From contig JAJYVN010000016.1 in assembly GCA_021791995.1 (NCBI GenBank), positions 4,493 through 20,160 on the forward strand: a DNA stretch of 15,668 nucleotides, read 5' to 3'. Both the position numbers and the translations under genes were made by a program. Each line of letters opens with the position of its first letter. Within the stretch, counting starts at the first letter, position 1. Shown here in pieces: positions 1 to 6,950 of this stretch. The stretch is from Bacillota bacterium (GTDB lineage: Bacteria; Bacillota; Sulfobacillia; RBS10-35; JAJYVN01). The notes below the pieces were generated by a model. That model had not been told where the DNA came from. It made no database searches and saw only the letters and a program-made list of their open reading frames with translations.

Positions 1-454
1 GAACAAAATCCGCGACGGGCATGGGGCGATAGTAGGTGACCGCCTTGTTATTCTCGATAGCGACGAGCTTGCCATAGATAGCGACCACCGACGCAAGTCC
101 ATGCGCTTGCGCGTACTCCGATAAACGATCGATCGATCGCCCCACTTCACTCATCGTTACATGCGTCGTGCCGGTCGACCCGTGCGCGATGAGCGCCGCG
201 GTCGTCACCAGCGTCTGACGAATCGCCATGTGCTGCGTGCTGCTGGGCGTAGACACTCCACCAAACGCGGCGGACTGTGCTTCGGCACTCCAATACCGCC
301 GTTCCATGGTGCGCACAGCATCCTCGACAACCGCCCGCACCTCGGGTGCCAGATCCTCGGCGACCGAACTCGCGAACTGAATGTCCACCATGAGATGTGC
401 ATCCAGAAAGTGCCCGATGGCCTCCGGCCGAAGCCGTGGCACACCCAGATCCAT
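1..454 (-). CDS. Unrecognised protein, C-terminus off the window
   Basis: This frame is open from an ATG at 454-452 to the left edge, giving about 151 codons with no stop, so the gene is cut by the window. A G-rich stretch just upstream (GGGGGGATGGGG) could serve as ribosome binding site. A second in-frame ATG lies at residue 22 (MVDIQFASS). The protein begins MDLGVPRLRPEAIGHFLDAH. It has a predicted helical middle (AEDLAPEVRAVVEDAVRTMERRYW), then a Ser/Thr-rich turn and a part ending in YGKLVAIENNKAVTYYRPMP. That last segment could be a beta hairpin like the wing of a winged-helix domain, but this is only an impression. No signal peptide or membrane segment is visible. It is divergent from the sulfatase gene, a layout common for local regulators. 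I do not recognise the family and assign no function. Confidence 0.6.
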   Translation of the reverse strand, partial: MDLGVPRLRPEAIGHFLDAHLMVDIQFASSVAEDLAPEVRAVVEDAVRTMERRYWSAEAQSAAFGGVSTPSSTQHMAIRQTLVTTAALIAHGSTGTTHVTMSEVGRSIDRLSEYAQAHGLASVVAIYGKLVAIENNKAVTYYRPMPVADFV

Positions 455-499
455 TCCCCATCCCCCCAGGGAACACCCCGATCCACCGGGAAGCATTTC

Positions 500-560
500 G
501 CTCCGCACCACCCCGCTCCTCCACGGACCGGTACCCGAAAGCCGGTGGGGAAAGCGGAGC
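500..560. repeat. Imperfect long stem in the divergent intergenic region
   Basis: GCTCCGC at 500-506 pairs with GCGGAGC at 554-560. Further in, CCACC at 508-512 pairs with GGTGG at 544-548, leaving an uneven internal loop. The dyad lies about 100 bases before the sulfatase start and could be 5' leader structure or an operator. The rest of the 455-657 gap shows no gene, and I found no convincing sigma-70 promoter in it. Confidence 0.35.
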
Positions 561-657
561 CGCCCCCATCGTGCGCGTCTGTCTCCCAGGACGAACAAGG
601 AACCGCCGCTCACGAGCGCGAAACGAAAAGGATACTTGCTTTCCGCAAAGGAGTCAC

Positions 658-2028
658 ATGATGCCCAACACGAAGCCAAACATGATCGTTATCATGACGG
701 ACGACCAAGGCTATGGCGATCTGTCCTGCATGGGGGCCACGGACTTCCGCACCCCGCACCTTGATGCACTTGCCTCGCGGGGCGTGCGGTTCACCAACTG
801 GTACTCCGGTTCACCGGTCTGCTCCCCTTCACGCGCCTGCCTGCTCACCGGCCGTTATCCAGGCAACGCCGGAGTGCGCTCCATCCTGGCTGGCCACCGC
901 ACGGCAACGGGGCTGCCCCGCGAGGTGCCGACCATCGCCATGGCCCTCGCACGGGAGGGATACCGCACCGCAATGCTCGGCAAGTGGCACCTTGGCTTAG
1001 CGGAGGGATCCCGTCCGCAGGAGCACGGCTTCCAGGAGTGGTTCGGTTTCATGGCAGGCTGCATCGATTACTTTTCCCACATCTATTATTGGGGGCAGGG
1101 CCACGGGCAGAACCCCCTCCACGACCTCTGGGAGAATGGTCAAGAGACATGGAGAAACGGCGAATACTTTACGGATATGATCACTGCGCGGGCCGTCTCC
1201 TTCCTGCGCTCTGCCGCCCACAAACCGGAGCCGTTTTTCCTATATCTCGCCTACAACGCGCCCCACTATCCCATGCACGCTCCTGCAGCATACATGGAGC
1301 GCTTCGCGGACCTCCCGCCCGACCGGCGGGTGATGGCGGCGATGATCAGTGCCGTCGATGACGGAGTGGGTGCGGTCGTTGCCGAATTGGCGCGGCAGGG
1401 AATCCTGGAGAATACGGCGATCTTCTTCCAAAGTGACAACGGTCCGTCCCGCGAGGCGCGGAACTGGTTGGACGGGCGAAGTGACCCATATTACGGAGGG
1501 ACAACCGGCATCCTGCGCGGACACAAGTTCAGTCTCTTTGAGGGCGGTATCCGCGTTCCCGGGATCCTCTCCTGGCCTGCCGGAATTCCACAAGCGCAGG
1601 TCCTGCACGCCGCGGGCCATGCGGCGGATGTCTTTCCGACCCTTCTGGCAGCTGCGGCACTCGATGCCGGATCGTACGAACTGGACGGGCAGAATCTGCT
1701 CCCGTGGCTTCGTGGAGAGACATCCGCGCCGCCGGAACGCGATCTCTATTGGGAGATGGGGCAGCAGACGGCGGTACGGCGTGACAATTGGAAGTTGGTG
1801 CTCGGTGGCCAAGAGGTGGAGGGGGCACCCCCGGAGGATGCGGTGCACCTTTCGGATCTGTCGCTGGATCCTGGTGAACGGCACAACCTCACCGCGCACC
1901 ATCCCGCTCGGACCGCCGAACTGCGCGAGGCAGCGGAGGCATGGCGGATTGCCATCGAAGAACGGTGGGAACAGCACTGGAAACCGCTGCATACCGGGAG
2001 TACGGGGCAAACTTCGCCCAAGGGGTGA
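658..2028 (+). CDS. S1-family sulfatase (arylsulfatase-like), no signal peptide
   Basis: Predicted sulfate-ester hydrolase of the alkaline-phosphatase superfamily, 456 residues. The start is the ATG at 658, five bases after a clear AAAGGAG at 647-653; the same frame is open further upstream but has no comparable ribosome site. The N-terminus has the metal-binding DDQGYGD (Asp15, Asp16). The sulfatase signature CSPSR places the formylglycine precursor Cys at residue 55. GKWHLG supplies Lys109 and His111, APH gives His203, SDNG gives Asp260 and Asn261, and RGHKFSLFEGGIRVP gives Lys290. All core active-site motifs of type I sulfatases are therefore present. The enzyme needs a formylglycine-generating enzyme, and none is encoded here. 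It begins directly with the catalytic fold and has no Sec, Tat or lipoprotein signal, so it is predicted cytoplasmic, unlike many sulfatases. The substrate cannot be read from sequence; the SBP genes downstream suggest an imported sulfated compound. Confidence 0.93.
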   Translation: MMPNTKPNMIVIMTDDQGYGDLSCMGATDFRTPHLDALASRGVRFTNWYSGSPVCSPSRACLLTGRYPGNAGVRSILAGHRTATGLPREVPTIAMALAREGYRTAMLGKWHLGLAEGSRPQEHGFQEWFGFMAGCIDYFSHIYYWGQGHGQNPLHDLWENGQETWRNGEYFTDMITARAVSFLRSAAHKPEPFFLYLAYNAPHYPMHAPAAYMERFADLPPDRRVMAAMISAVDDGVGAVVAELARQGILENTAIFFQSDNGPSREARNWLDGRSDPYYGGTTGILRGHKFSLFEGGIRVPGILSWPAGIPQAQVLHAAGHAADVFPTLLAAAALDAGSYELDGQNLLPWLRGETSAPPERDLYWEMGQQTAVRRDNWKLVLGGQEVEGAPPEDAVHLSDLSLDPGERHNLTAHHPARTAELREAAEAWRIAIEERWEQHWKPLHTGSTGQTSPKG

Positions 2029-2080
2029 CACGCCGCAGATGGAGCGGACCAAGACGCACCGTCGTCGACGCTCGCACTGC

Positions 2081-2101
2081 CGCGCCGGATCCTGGATCGC
2101 G
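2081..2101. promoter_or_regulatory. GGATCC-centred dyad upstream of the first SBP gene
   Basis: An imperfect dyad has CGCGCCGGATCCTG on the left and CGCG on the right, 43 bases before the SBP start. Its left half is nearly the same as the perfect palindrome at 4685-4702 before the second SBP gene. It could be an operator for a shared repressor, but GGATCCTG also occurs inside the sulfatase coding region, so chance is possible. No terminator is evident in the 2029-2143 gap. Confidence 0.25.
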
Positions 2102-2143
2102 TAAGATTCAGCGCATCGCAATCCCTATTCAGCTCATTGCGGG

Positions 2144-3574
2144 GTGTCAACCGTGACAAGTGGCTCTTGGTCCGGATTGGTCAGTCGAAGATCCCTGCTG
2201 CGCAAAGCGGCCGGTGTGGCTGCCGTTGGCGGGCTCAGCTTGGCCGGGTGCGGTCCCAAGCGTGCGCAACCAACCACGCAAACACCCGTCGTGATGATCA
2301 CCTTCCAGGCATACATGGGGGCGGTACCGACGGCGCAAAAGGCATCGGCGGAGAAGATTGCTCAAGAGGCGCTCGACAAGTTCGCGGACAAGGGCGGAAG
2401 CAAGGGGATTCAAGTTAAATATGTGCCGTTTGTGAATACGGCGGACAATATCGCGGCGATTCTTGGGGGCACCGGCACCGACGTCGTCTATGATTACAAC
2501 TACGCGCAGTATATTGAGGACAAGCTTTTCGTTCCCATGGAAACCTACATTAAAGATGCTGGGATCAGTGACAGCATCTGGTCGGCAGGACAGCTCAATG
2601 TGTACAAGGAAGGTGGGCATTTGTATGCGGTACCCGCCTATATGGGGACGGTCTGTTATGCTGTCAACACCTCGCTATTGGATTCGCTGGGGCAAGCCTA
2701 CCCCACCTCGGACTGGACGTCGGATACATTTGTTTCCTTCTGCCAGACGTTCACAGGAACAACTACCAGCGGGGCAAAGCGCTATGGCGGCATGCTCTAC
2801 CAATGGGATAACGAGATCGACGGGTCGCGATGGATCTTCAATGCATTCAACGGCGCCTTGATGAACGCGGATGGCACCAAGAGCACCCTGAGCGCACCCG
2901 GTTCTTTGGCGGCTGGAGAGTGGATGTTCCAGCAGCTATATTGGCCAGGAATCTGCACAACCCGCAACATCAACTATGCGGCCGCCTTCGGTGCCGGCAC
3001 GCTCGTGATGCGCACCATGGGTACATGGGAGATACTACCCGCCGTTACGGACTACCAGGATTCCTTCCAGTGGATCTTCTTACCCTTCCCCATCTTTTCG
3101 GCGGGACGCACCACATTCAGTACGGACGACTTTTACGCTGTCAATGTGGAAAGCAAGCACATCGACGAAGCTGCGGAAGTGGCACTTTGGGCGAGCTCCA
3201 GCACTTACTGGAACACCTTCAACATGCAACTGCAACTGATTTCGCCCGCTCGGGTCGACCTCTGGGACGATTGGATCTCCGTCGTCAAGCAGGCGGCCCC
3301 CCCATTGGCGAACCAAGACCTCAGCTGGTATGCAGATGCCGCACAGAAGGGCTACGCCCTCGCCCCGCTGTACTACCGATACAACGACCCGGAGTGCGAG
3401 GCAGCTGTCAACGCGGTGATCAGTTCCCTATACACTCAAAGTAGCACGGATGTGGCGACTGCCTTTGCGAGTGCCGATGCACAGGTAGATGCCATCCTCG
3501 AGGCGGGCGCATCCGCTGCGGCCAGTTCCACGGCGTCCTCGGGCTCTTCGTCGACTTCGTCCTCAGTGAAATAA
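2144..3574 (+). CDS. Tat-exported solute-binding lipoprotein (ABC transporter family 1 type)
   Basis: Predicted membrane-anchored extracellular solute-binding protein of 476 residues. The N-terminus has a twin-arginine motif SRRSLLR (Arg15-Arg16), a hydrophobic stretch, then a lipobox LAGC with the lipidated Cys at 36, so folded export followed by lipidation is expected. The mature part has the SBP layout: NIAAILGGTGTDVVYDYN, which resembles the ligand-site strand in sugar SBPs; LYAVPAYMGTVCYAVNTSLLD, typical of the hinge region; and MRTMGTWEILP. The start is GTG at 2144; an in-frame GTG at 2153 is an alternative, and neither has a strong ribosome site. The last 20 or so residues are almost all Ser, Ala and Thr, a flexible tail at the point where the paralogue at 4772-6853 continues into an extra domain. 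No permease or ATPase gene is adjacent. The ligand is unknown; a carbohydrate is likely by family. Confidence 0.88.
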   Translation: MSTVTSGSWSGLVSRRSLLRKAAGVAAVGGLSLAGCGPKRAQPTTQTPVVMITFQAYMGAVPTAQKASAEKIAQEALDKFADKGGSKGIQVKYVPFVNTADNIAAILGGTGTDVVYDYNYAQYIEDKLFVPMETYIKDAGISDSIWSAGQLNVYKEGGHLYAVPAYMGTVCYAVNTSLLDSLGQAYPTSDWTSDTFVSFCQTFTGTTTSGAKRYGGMLYQWDNEIDGSRWIFNAFNGALMNADGTKSTLSAPGSLAAGEWMFQQLYWPGICTTRNINYAAAFGAGTLVMRTMGTWEILPAVTDYQDSFQWIFLPFPIFSAGRTTFSTDDFYAVNVESKHIDEAAEVALWASSSTYWNTFNMQLQLISPARVDLWDDWISVVKQAAPPLANQDLSWYADAAQKGYALAPLYYRYNDPECEAAVNAVISSLYTQSSTDVATAFASADAQVDAILEAGASAAASSTASSGSSSTSSSVK

Positions 3575-3809
3575 GGATAAGGGGCCCTTCTCGAAGTGGC
3601 ACCAAGACACCGCCGCATTCGAGAAGCCCGTAGCAAGGCCACTTAGGCCTGACTCCGGAGGTATTGCGCCGTGAAAAAAGGGGAAGAAGCTTGATTGGTC
3701 GGGACGCGCGCGTTCTTGGAGCGGAGGACTGCCAGTCGATGCCGGGGAGCAATGCACGTCTTCCCACCCCTGAAGCCGTCGGCTTACAGCGTGGGGCGAT
3801 GATACCGAA
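3575..3809. other. Structured intergenic stretch; possible IS200/IS605-type remnant or leader RNA
   Basis: This gap is rich in inverted repeats. CTTCTCGAA at 3587-3595 pairs perfectly with TTCGAGAAG at 3618-3626, and GGG/CCC outside can extend the stem past a small bulge. AAGTGGC at 3594-3600 can alternatively pair with GCCACTT further on, so two folds compete. A nested hairpin sits at 3763-3795. A frame from 3634 to 3813 is open for 59 codons and its TGA overlaps the aquaporin GTG, but it has no ATG and I do not recognise the product. A 7-codon ORF (3671-3694) follows a good GGAGG at 3657-3661. The 3' end resembles the structured right ends of IS200/IS605-type elements, where omega RNAs lie, but no tnpB is present. 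A leader controlling the aquaporin gene is equally possible. Confidence 0.3.
3763..3795 (+). repeat. Nested hairpin just before the aquaporin start
   Basis: The outer stem is CCCAC (3763-3767) with GTGGG (3791-3795). The inner stem is AAGCC (3773-3777) with GGCTT (3781-3785) and a GTC loop; five-base sides separate the two stems. It ends 14 bases before the GTG of the aquaporin gene, so in an mRNA it could affect ribosome access. There is no T-run after it, which argues against a simple terminator. Confidence 0.45.
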
Positions 3810-4649
3810 GTGAGTCTGCCCAGGCGTCCATTGCATTGGCGTGCTTACGCAGCCGAACTCTTCGGCACCTTCCTGCTGATCTTTCTCGGCCTCTCCGTCG
3901 TGATCTGGGATTTCTCTCCCCTGTCTCCCATGACAACCATCCTCGCAAGCGCACTGCTGCGGCGACTTCTGACCGGCTTTCTCTTCGGCGGCACGGGAGC
4001 ATTGGTGGCGCTCAGTCCGCTGGGCAAGATCTCTGGCGCCCACCTCGACCCTGTGCTGTCGTGGGGATTCTGGCTCGCAGGGAGCCTCTCCGCCATCGAC
4101 GCCGCGCTCTATACAGTGGCGCAGTTCCTCGGGGCGTTGGCCGCGGGACTCCTACTCCCGCCGGTCTGGGGGGCCTTTGGCCGGGCCGCGCTCTTTGGAG
4201 CCACGGTCCCAGACCCAACGACAGGACCGTGGCTCGCCGTGACGGGCGAGATCATCGCCACCGCCGGGTTGGTCGGTGGCATCGTGTGGTTTGTGGGACA
4301 TCCTCGCCTCCGGCCCTATACCCCCGCACTGATTCCTCCCCTGGTCGCCATCCTCGTAGCCTTTGAAGCCCCGTGGAGCGGAACATCGATGAATCCCGCA
4401 CGAACCCTCGGCCCCGCGATTCCGTCCCACACCCTCGATGTCTTCTGGGTCTATCTTCTCGGCCCGGCAATAGGCGCAATGCTCGCCACGCTGCTCGCGA
4501 CCCAACCTCCACGGACCCATGTTGCAAAGATCTCCCACCACAACCACGACCCGATGGACCGATTCCATGGCAGCGCTGTTGGCAGTGTGCCCGCAAAGCT
4601 GCGCCGATGCGCCCGCCGGCGGATGCAAACATTCCGCAGAAGTCACTGA
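3810..4649 (+). CDS. Aquaporin/glycerol-facilitator family (MIP) channel with altered first NPA box
   Basis: Predicted integral-membrane channel of 279 residues for water or a small neutral solute. The AELFGTFLLIFLG segment (residues 15-27) is the usual first MIP helix with its conserved Glu. The first half-helix has SGAHLDPVLS, so the usual NPA is DPV at 80-82. The second is intact: GTSMNPARTLGP with NPA at 195-197 and the selectivity-filter Arg at 198. GEIIATAGLV (147-156) is the matching fourth helix, again with its Glu. Hydrophobic segments between these complete the expected six-helix fold. The C-terminal tail (about 235-279) is hydrophilic, with HHNHD and several Arg, and is probably cytoplasmic. 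The GTG start gives the best N-terminus; its ribosome site is weak and a hairpin lies just upstream. It sits between two SBP genes, so it may move water or a small product linked to their substrate. Family assignment is secure; solute is not. Confidence 0.85.
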   Translation: MSLPRRPLHWRAYAAELFGTFLLIFLGLSVVIWDFSPLSPMTTILASALLRRLLTGFLFGGTGALVALSPLGKISGAHLDPVLSWGFWLAGSLSAIDAALYTVAQFLGALAAGLLLPPVWGAFGRAALFGATVPDPTTGPWLAVTGEIIATAGLVGGIVWFVGHPRLRPYTPALIPPLVAILVAFEAPWSGTSMNPARTLGPAIPSHTLDVFWVYLLGPAIGAMLATLLATQPPRTHVAKISHHNHDPMDRFHGSAVGSVPAKLRRCARRRMQTFRRSH

Positions 4650-4684
4650 TCGTTGTATGCTGGAGTCGCTAGCTACACGCAAAT

Positions 4685-4702
4685 CGCGCAGGATCCTGCG
4701 CG
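4685..4702. promoter_or_regulatory. Perfect 18-bp palindrome upstream of the second SBP gene
   Basis: CGCGCAGGATCCTGCGCG reads the same on both strands, and ACGC/GCGT flank it outside. It lies 70 bases before the ATG of the second SBP gene in a 122-base gap. Symmetry and position fit an operator for a dimeric regulator; as RNA it could also form a hairpin, but no T-run follows. Confidence 0.4.
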
Positions 4703-4771
4703 TGCGTATCGAATTGTACTTGGTTCCGTCGATCGTCGATTTTCACGGTAATACCGGAGGGGGATCAGTCC

Positions 4772-6853
4772 ATGTCGGAAACTCGTCCCACTACCACCGC
4801 TGTAAGCCGCCGCGGGTTTCTCACCGCAGCAGCGGGGGCTGCATTCCTGGGTGGTTTAACACTTGCTGGCTGTGGCAGAGCACAGGCAACGACGACCAAT
4901 GCCTGGCCGACCCTGGTCTTCGCACCGGACCCCGAGCTCACGAGCCACGGAAACACGGAGATCCAGCTTGTGAACCAGTTCCTGCAATCGTTCGAGCAAC
5001 AGAACCACGTGCACATCAAACTCGCGCCAGGGATGTATACGCCAGCCGCCATTCTCGGCGGTGCTGGCGCCGATGTGATTTGGAACCTGAACTACCCCCA
5101 GTTCCTGAACCAAGGATTGCTGCTTGATCTGACCCCATACCTGAAGACGGACAGCGTCTCGACATCCATCTGGCCATCCACCCAGATGGCCCAGCTCCAA
5201 GTGTCGGGGGGCACCTACGCCTTGCCGTACAACCTGCAGCCCATGGTGTATTACGTTAATTACTCCGACTTCGATGAAGCCGGGCTCTCCTTTCCCGATT
5301 CCTCCTGGACATTCGACGACTTCCTCTCGATACTCAAACAATTGAAAACAGCCTTCCCACAACGACCCGGATACACTGGCGCCGATATCATGTGGGCTGA
5401 CAACGACTCCACCAATAACGACTGGGTCTTCCACGCCTTTGGAGGGTCGACCGTCAACGCTACGTCCACACAGCTGACAATCGCCACCACGGCAGGCATC
5501 AATGCCGGGAATTGGGTCTACCAACAGGTGCTCTGGCCCGGAATAGGTTCGCAGCGGGGCTCATTGAGTGACATCACCAACAATACAACGACAATGGAAC
5601 TTCTCGGAACCTGGCAACTACTATCGCTCGTTTCCGACCTTCCCTCGGTCGGAAACTGGGGTCTCCTTCCGTTTCCAATCGGTCCTTTGGGAAAGCGCTA
5701 CACATACGCCGTTAACGAGTTTTACGGCATCAACGCCACGACCGTTCATGCGGACCTGGCTTGGACCTTCCTTAAGTGGTTGACGGTTGAGCCTGAATGG
5801 CAACAGTTCCTGATGAAGCTGGTGCTCCTCCCGCCAGCCATCAATTCGCTCTGGCCAGAATGGGCGGCCACGGTCTCCCAGGCTGCCCCGCCCTTCGCCA
5901 ACAAGGGCCTCCAGTGGTTCACGGACGCGATTCAGGGCGGGTACGCGATCCCACAGGTCTTCTTCACGTACGACAATTCGGAGGCAGAGTCCGACCTGAA
6001 CCAGTGGTACACCGAACTCGGCTCCCAAACGATCACGGATGTGGCCACCGCCTTCACTTCGGCGGAGAACCAGATCAACCCGATGCTCACTGCGGCAGCC
6101 AACAGCCCGACGGCGAAGATGGAACAGGCCCTGCAATCGACCACGGCCGGCGGGGCCTACGCTACACCGTCGCAGACCGGGCTCGGAGCCCCCGCCGTGG
6201 CCGCCGGAACTTTGATTCAGTCGGCGTCCGGAACATACACCCTGACCGGAACCGGGTGGGACGTCTGGTCGTTGGAGGATGCCTGCACGTTCGCAGCCGC
6301 CGCCCAAACGGCTTCCACAGGCACATGGATCTTGCAGGCAACCTCGCTCGGCAACCTGAATGAACAACCCGGTCTCTCGGAATACGCCGCAGCGGGTCTG
6401 ATGGCACGACAGGATCTGTCGGATGATGCGGCCTTTGTGGCCGTGTCGGTCAGCCCCAAGTATGGGATCACCGTCTCGTGGCGCTACACCGCAGGGGACA
6501 ACCCAGAGCAAACCCTCGCATCCACGGTCAATCCCAAGGCAAAGACCGGGCTCATTGCACCAGCCTATCTTCTACGGACCGGTGTCACCGGAACGGCCAA
6601 CGTGCTCCAAGCGCCCGTGTGGCTGCAATTGCGTCGGAAGGGAACCGTCTGGACGGCATGGACATCTCGGGACAACCATACCTGGACGCAGGCGGGCGGA
6701 AGCATGGAGATCCTCATGGCCGGAGCGTGGATTGGCGCATACGCGACAGCAGGCAACGTTGGCACGGGCAACCAGGGTGAGATTCAAGCGGTCTTCAAGG
6801 ATCTATCGGTTACACCGACGCAGTTGGTGCAGTTGGGTGCCCAGTCGAGTTGA
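4772..6853 (+). CDS. Tat-exported solute-binding lipoprotein fused to a C-terminal DUF1349/ConA-like beta-sandwich
   Basis: 693 residues. The ATG at 4772 follows a strong GGAGGGGGAT at 4756-4765. The signal has SRRGFL (Arg13-Arg14) and lipobox LAGC with Cys34, so Tat export and a lipid anchor are predicted. Residues 35 to about 455 align by eye with the SBP at 2144-3574: AAILGGAGADVIWNLNYPQF, WVYQQVLWPGI, ELLGTWQLL, QAAPPFANKGLQWF and ITDVATAF all have close counterparts there. After a linker, residues from about 470 to 685 form a separate domain. Its pattern, including PVWLQLRRKGTVWTAWTS, DNHTW and WIGAYATAG, matches the Trp-rich strand order of DUF1349 or LamG-like sandwich domains, which often bind or process carbohydrate. 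SBPs normally end after the two-lobed fold, so this is an unusual fusion. No permease genes are adjacent. A terminator hairpin follows. SBP call is firm; the exact sandwich family is an inference. Confidence 0.87.
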   Translation: MSETRPTTTAVSRRGFLTAAAGAAFLGGLTLAGCGRAQATTTNAWPTLVFAPDPELTSHGNTEIQLVNQFLQSFEQQNHVHIKLAPGMYTPAAILGGAGADVIWNLNYPQFLNQGLLLDLTPYLKTDSVSTSIWPSTQMAQLQVSGGTYALPYNLQPMVYYVNYSDFDEAGLSFPDSSWTFDDFLSILKQLKTAFPQRPGYTGADIMWADNDSTNNDWVFHAFGGSTVNATSTQLTIATTAGINAGNWVYQQVLWPGIGSQRGSLSDITNNTTTMELLGTWQLLSLVSDLPSVGNWGLLPFPIGPLGKRYTYAVNEFYGINATTVHADLAWTFLKWLTVEPEWQQFLMKLVLLPPAINSLWPEWAATVSQAAPPFANKGLQWFTDAIQGGYAIPQVFFTYDNSEAESDLNQWYTELGSQTITDVATAFTSAENQINPMLTAAANSPTAKMEQALQSTTAGGAYATPSQTGLGAPAVAAGTLIQSASGTYTLTGTGWDVWSLEDACTFAAAAQTASTGTWILQATSLGNLNEQPGLSEYAAAGLMARQDLSDDAAFVAVSVSPKYGITVSWRYTAGDNPEQTLASTVNPKAKTGLIAPAYLLRTGVTGTANVLQAPVWLQLRRKGTVWTAWTSRDNHTWTQAGGSMEILMAGAWIGAYATAGNVGTGNQGEIQAVFKDLSVTPTQLVQLGAQSS

Positions 6854-6868
6854 TCTCCCCACGGGAGC

Positions 6869-6902
6869 AAAGGCAGGGGAACCCCGGGGCTCCCCTGCCT
6901 TT
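6869..6902 (+). terminator. Perfect 12-bp hairpin, intrinsic terminator between convergent genes
   Basis: AAAGGCAGGGGA (6869-6880) pairs perfectly with TCCCCTGCCTTT (6891-6902) around a 10-base loop, followed by CTTGTC. It starts 15 bases after the SBP stop. The A-rich outer left arm also gives a short T-run on the other strand, so it may end nrdB transcripts too. Confidence 0.8.
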
Positions 6903-6920
6903 CTTGTCGATCGTCCGCAC

Positions 6921-6938
6921 CGACCCGGATCCGGTTCG
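6921..6938 (-). repeat. GGATCC-centred inverted repeat just after nrdB
   Basis: CGACCCGGATCCGGTTCG is a palindrome with one mismatched pair. It lies 13 bases past the nrdB stop in the minus direction and could form a first hairpin at the nrdB 3' end ahead of the stem at 6869-6902. No T-run follows it directly. Confidence 0.35.
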
Positions 6939-6950
6939 GCGGAACGAACA

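Noticed and set aside
397..657. Longer N-terminus for the sulfatase in the same open frame
   Set aside because: The added residues are low-complexity and Arg/Pro-rich with no sulfatase similarity, while a clear AAAGGAG precedes the ATG at 658.
1240..2121. Long minus-strand ORF opposite the sulfatase
   Set aside because: No recognisable motifs, and it is opposite a gene with a full set of catalytic motifs. The long frame opposite nrdB (7272-8057) is rejected for the same reason.
3671..3694. Seven-codon ORF with a good GGAGG upstream as an attenuator leader peptide
   Set aside because: Its codons show no run of a regulatory amino acid and it is too short to support on its own; noted only as part of the structured gap.
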